This document shows, one piece after another, positions 62,065-64,000 of a stretch of 64,000 bases of DNA (the stretch's first letter is position 1; each line of letters opens with the position of its first letter). The DNA comes from Cyclina sinensis (Eukaryota; Mollusca; Bivalvia; Venerida; Veneridae). Position numbers and translations under genes: made by a program. The notes under the pieces were generated by a model. That model saw only the letters and a program-made list of their open reading frames with translations, was not told the origin of the DNA and made no database searches. The DNA lies in NCBI GenBank assembly GCA_012932295.1, contig JAAONU010000006.1:19608904-19672903 (forward strand). The letters run 5' to 3'.

Positions 62065-64000
62065 TCAAATGACATGGTCAACATTTCAATGACATAACAA
62101 ATACCTTCAATGACATGCTCAATGACATGACCAACACGTTCAAGGACATGGTCAACATTTCTGATGATACCTTCAATGACATGGTCAGCACCTTCAATGA
62201 CATGACCAACACAATTTCAACACCTTCAATGACATGGTCAACACCTTAAATGACATGATCAACACCTTCAATGACATGGTCAACACCTTCAATGACATGA
62301 CCAACACATGGTCAACACCTTCAATGGCATGGTAAACACGTGGTCAACACCTTCAATGACATGATCAACACCTTCAATAACATGGTCAACACCATGGTCA
62401 ACACCTTCAATGACATCATCAACACCTTCAATGACATGATCAACACCTTCAATGACATGATCAACAAATTCAATGACATGGCCAACACTATCAATGACAT
62501 GGTCAACACATGGTTGACACCTTCAATGACATGATCAACACATTCAATGACATGGTCAACACCTTCAATGACATGGTCAACACCTTCAATGACATGGTCA
62601 ACACCTTCAATGACATGGTCAACACCTTCAATGACATGATCAATACCTTCAATGACATGGTCAACACCTTCAATATCATGGTCAACACCTTAAATGTCTT
62701 GGTCAAAACCTTCAATGACATTATCAACACCATCAATGACATGGTCAACACCATCAATGTCATGACCAACACATGGTCAACACCTTCAATGACATGACCA
62801 ACACCTTCAATGACATGACCAACACATGGTCAACACCTTCAATTATATGACCAACACAGGGTCAACACCTTCAATGTCATGACCAACACATTGTCAACAC
62901 CTTCAATGACATGATCAACACCTTCAATGACATGACCAACATATGGTCAACACCTTAAATGACATGACAAACACAGGGTCAGCACCTTCAATGACATGAC
63001 CAACACATGGTCAAAATTGTCAATGACATCACCAACACATGGTCAACACCTTCAATGACATGGCCAACACATGGTCAACACCTTCAATAACATGGTCAAC
63101 ACCTTTTATGACATGGTCAAAACCTTCAATGACATGGGCAACACCTTCAATGATATGACCAACACCTTCAATGACATGATCATTACCTTCAATGACATGA
63201 TCAACACCTTAAATGATATGACCAACACATGGTCAACACCATCAATGACATGATCAGCACCTTCAATGACATGGTCAACACCTTCAATGATATGACCAAC
63301 ACATGGTCTACACCTTCAATGACATAGTCAATGACTTGATCAACACATGGTCAACACCTTCAATGACATGGTCAACACCTTCAATGACATGGTCAACAGC
63401 TCCAATGACATGGTCAATACCTTCAATGACATGATCAACACCTTCAATAAAATGGTCAACAGCTCCAATGACATGATCAACACCTTCAATGACATGGTAA
63501 ATACCTTCAATGACATGATCAACACCTTCAATGACATGATTAACTTCTTCAATGACATGACCGACACATGGTCAACACCTTAAATGACATGGTCAACACC
63601 TTGAATGACAAGATTATTTTCTTCAATGACATGACCAACACATGGTCAACACCTTCAGTGACATGATCAACACCTTCAATGACATGACCAACATCTTCAA
63701 TGACATGTTCAATGACATGACCAATTCATGGTCAACAATTTCAGTGACACATGGTAAACACCTTCATTGACATGGCCAACACCTTCAGTGATATTGTCAA
63801 CACCTTCAATGACATGACCAACATCTTCAATGACATGGTCAATGACATGACAAACTCATGGTCACAATTTCAGTGATATAACCAACATTTTCAGTGACAT
63901 GGTCAACACCTATGTTGACATGGTCAACACTTTCAGTGATATAACCAACATTTTCAGTGACATGGTCAACACCTTTGATGACATGATCAACACCTTCAGT
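62065..64000 (+). repeat. 21-bp tandem array (CAACACCTTCAATGACATGGT), running off the right edge
   Basis: About 80 or more degenerate units with a single orientation. Many are interrupted by the 11-base module ACCAACACATG, giving 32-bp composite units. From about 63700 the units become more varied (TTCAGTGACATGG, TTCAGTGATATAACC). Stop-free frames on both strands follow from the 21-base period. The right end is not visible. Confidence 0.9.

Noticed and set aside
62321..63583. Repeat ORFs such as MVNTFND and its antisense
   Set aside because: They follow from the 21-base period of the array, on both strands. No start context or non-repeat domain.

Overview
The window looks like a piece of an animal nuclear genome that is AT-rich and full of repeats. 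Genes are split by GT/AG introns. I count two split protein-coding genes, one gene with a single coding exon, and many transposable elements. The style of dispersed and tandem repeats, the tRNA-derived SINE heads and the protein similarities suggest a mollusc, probably a bivalve. That taxonomic reading is inference; nothing in the window is diagnostic of a species.

Layout. 1-2.6 kb: the 3' part of a Ty3/gypsy-like LTR retrotransposon. It carries a gag zinc knuckle, a protease and an integrase tail, and the reverse transcriptase region between them is missing. 5.3-10.7 kb (+): a complete six-exon cytochrome P450 of 505 residues. One intron holds a hairpin-bearing element; another holds a Tc1-like transposase relic and a MITE. 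11.3-14 kb: dispersed and tandem repeats. 14.29-16.94 kb: a foldback transposon, two head-to-head arrays of a 57-bp repeat inside terminal inverted repeats, flanked by a perfect 11-bp target duplication. 17.6-23.9 kb: tandem repeats, an inverted second copy of the 6-kb hairpin element, and a TTAA-flanked MITE. 24.2-25.4 kb (-): an alpha-1,3-fucosyltransferase with one coding exon. 26.4-37.7 kb: repeats with no recognisable gene. 38.1-57.5 kb (-): a complete DHX16 (Prp2-type DEAH-box spliceosomal helicase) gene, 19 coding exons, 1044 residues, every splice phase consistent. Its introns hold MITEs, a SINE, two minisatellites built from exon-intron boundaries, and a broken LINE. 58.7-62 kb: LINE and SINE fragments. 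62.07 kb to the right edge: a 21-bp tandem array that runs out of the window.

How the parts relate. The three host genes have no obvious shared pathway: membrane P450 oxidation, Golgi fucosylation, and pre-mRNA splicing. The main interest is structural. It lies in the foldback element, in the repeat arrays that have multiplied the splice donor of DHX16 exon 10 and the splice acceptor of exon 17, and in a P450 whose I-helix acid and C-helix tryptophan are replaced. Exon coordinates were derived by hand from reading-frame continuity, splice dinucleotides and remembered family conservation. No database search was run.
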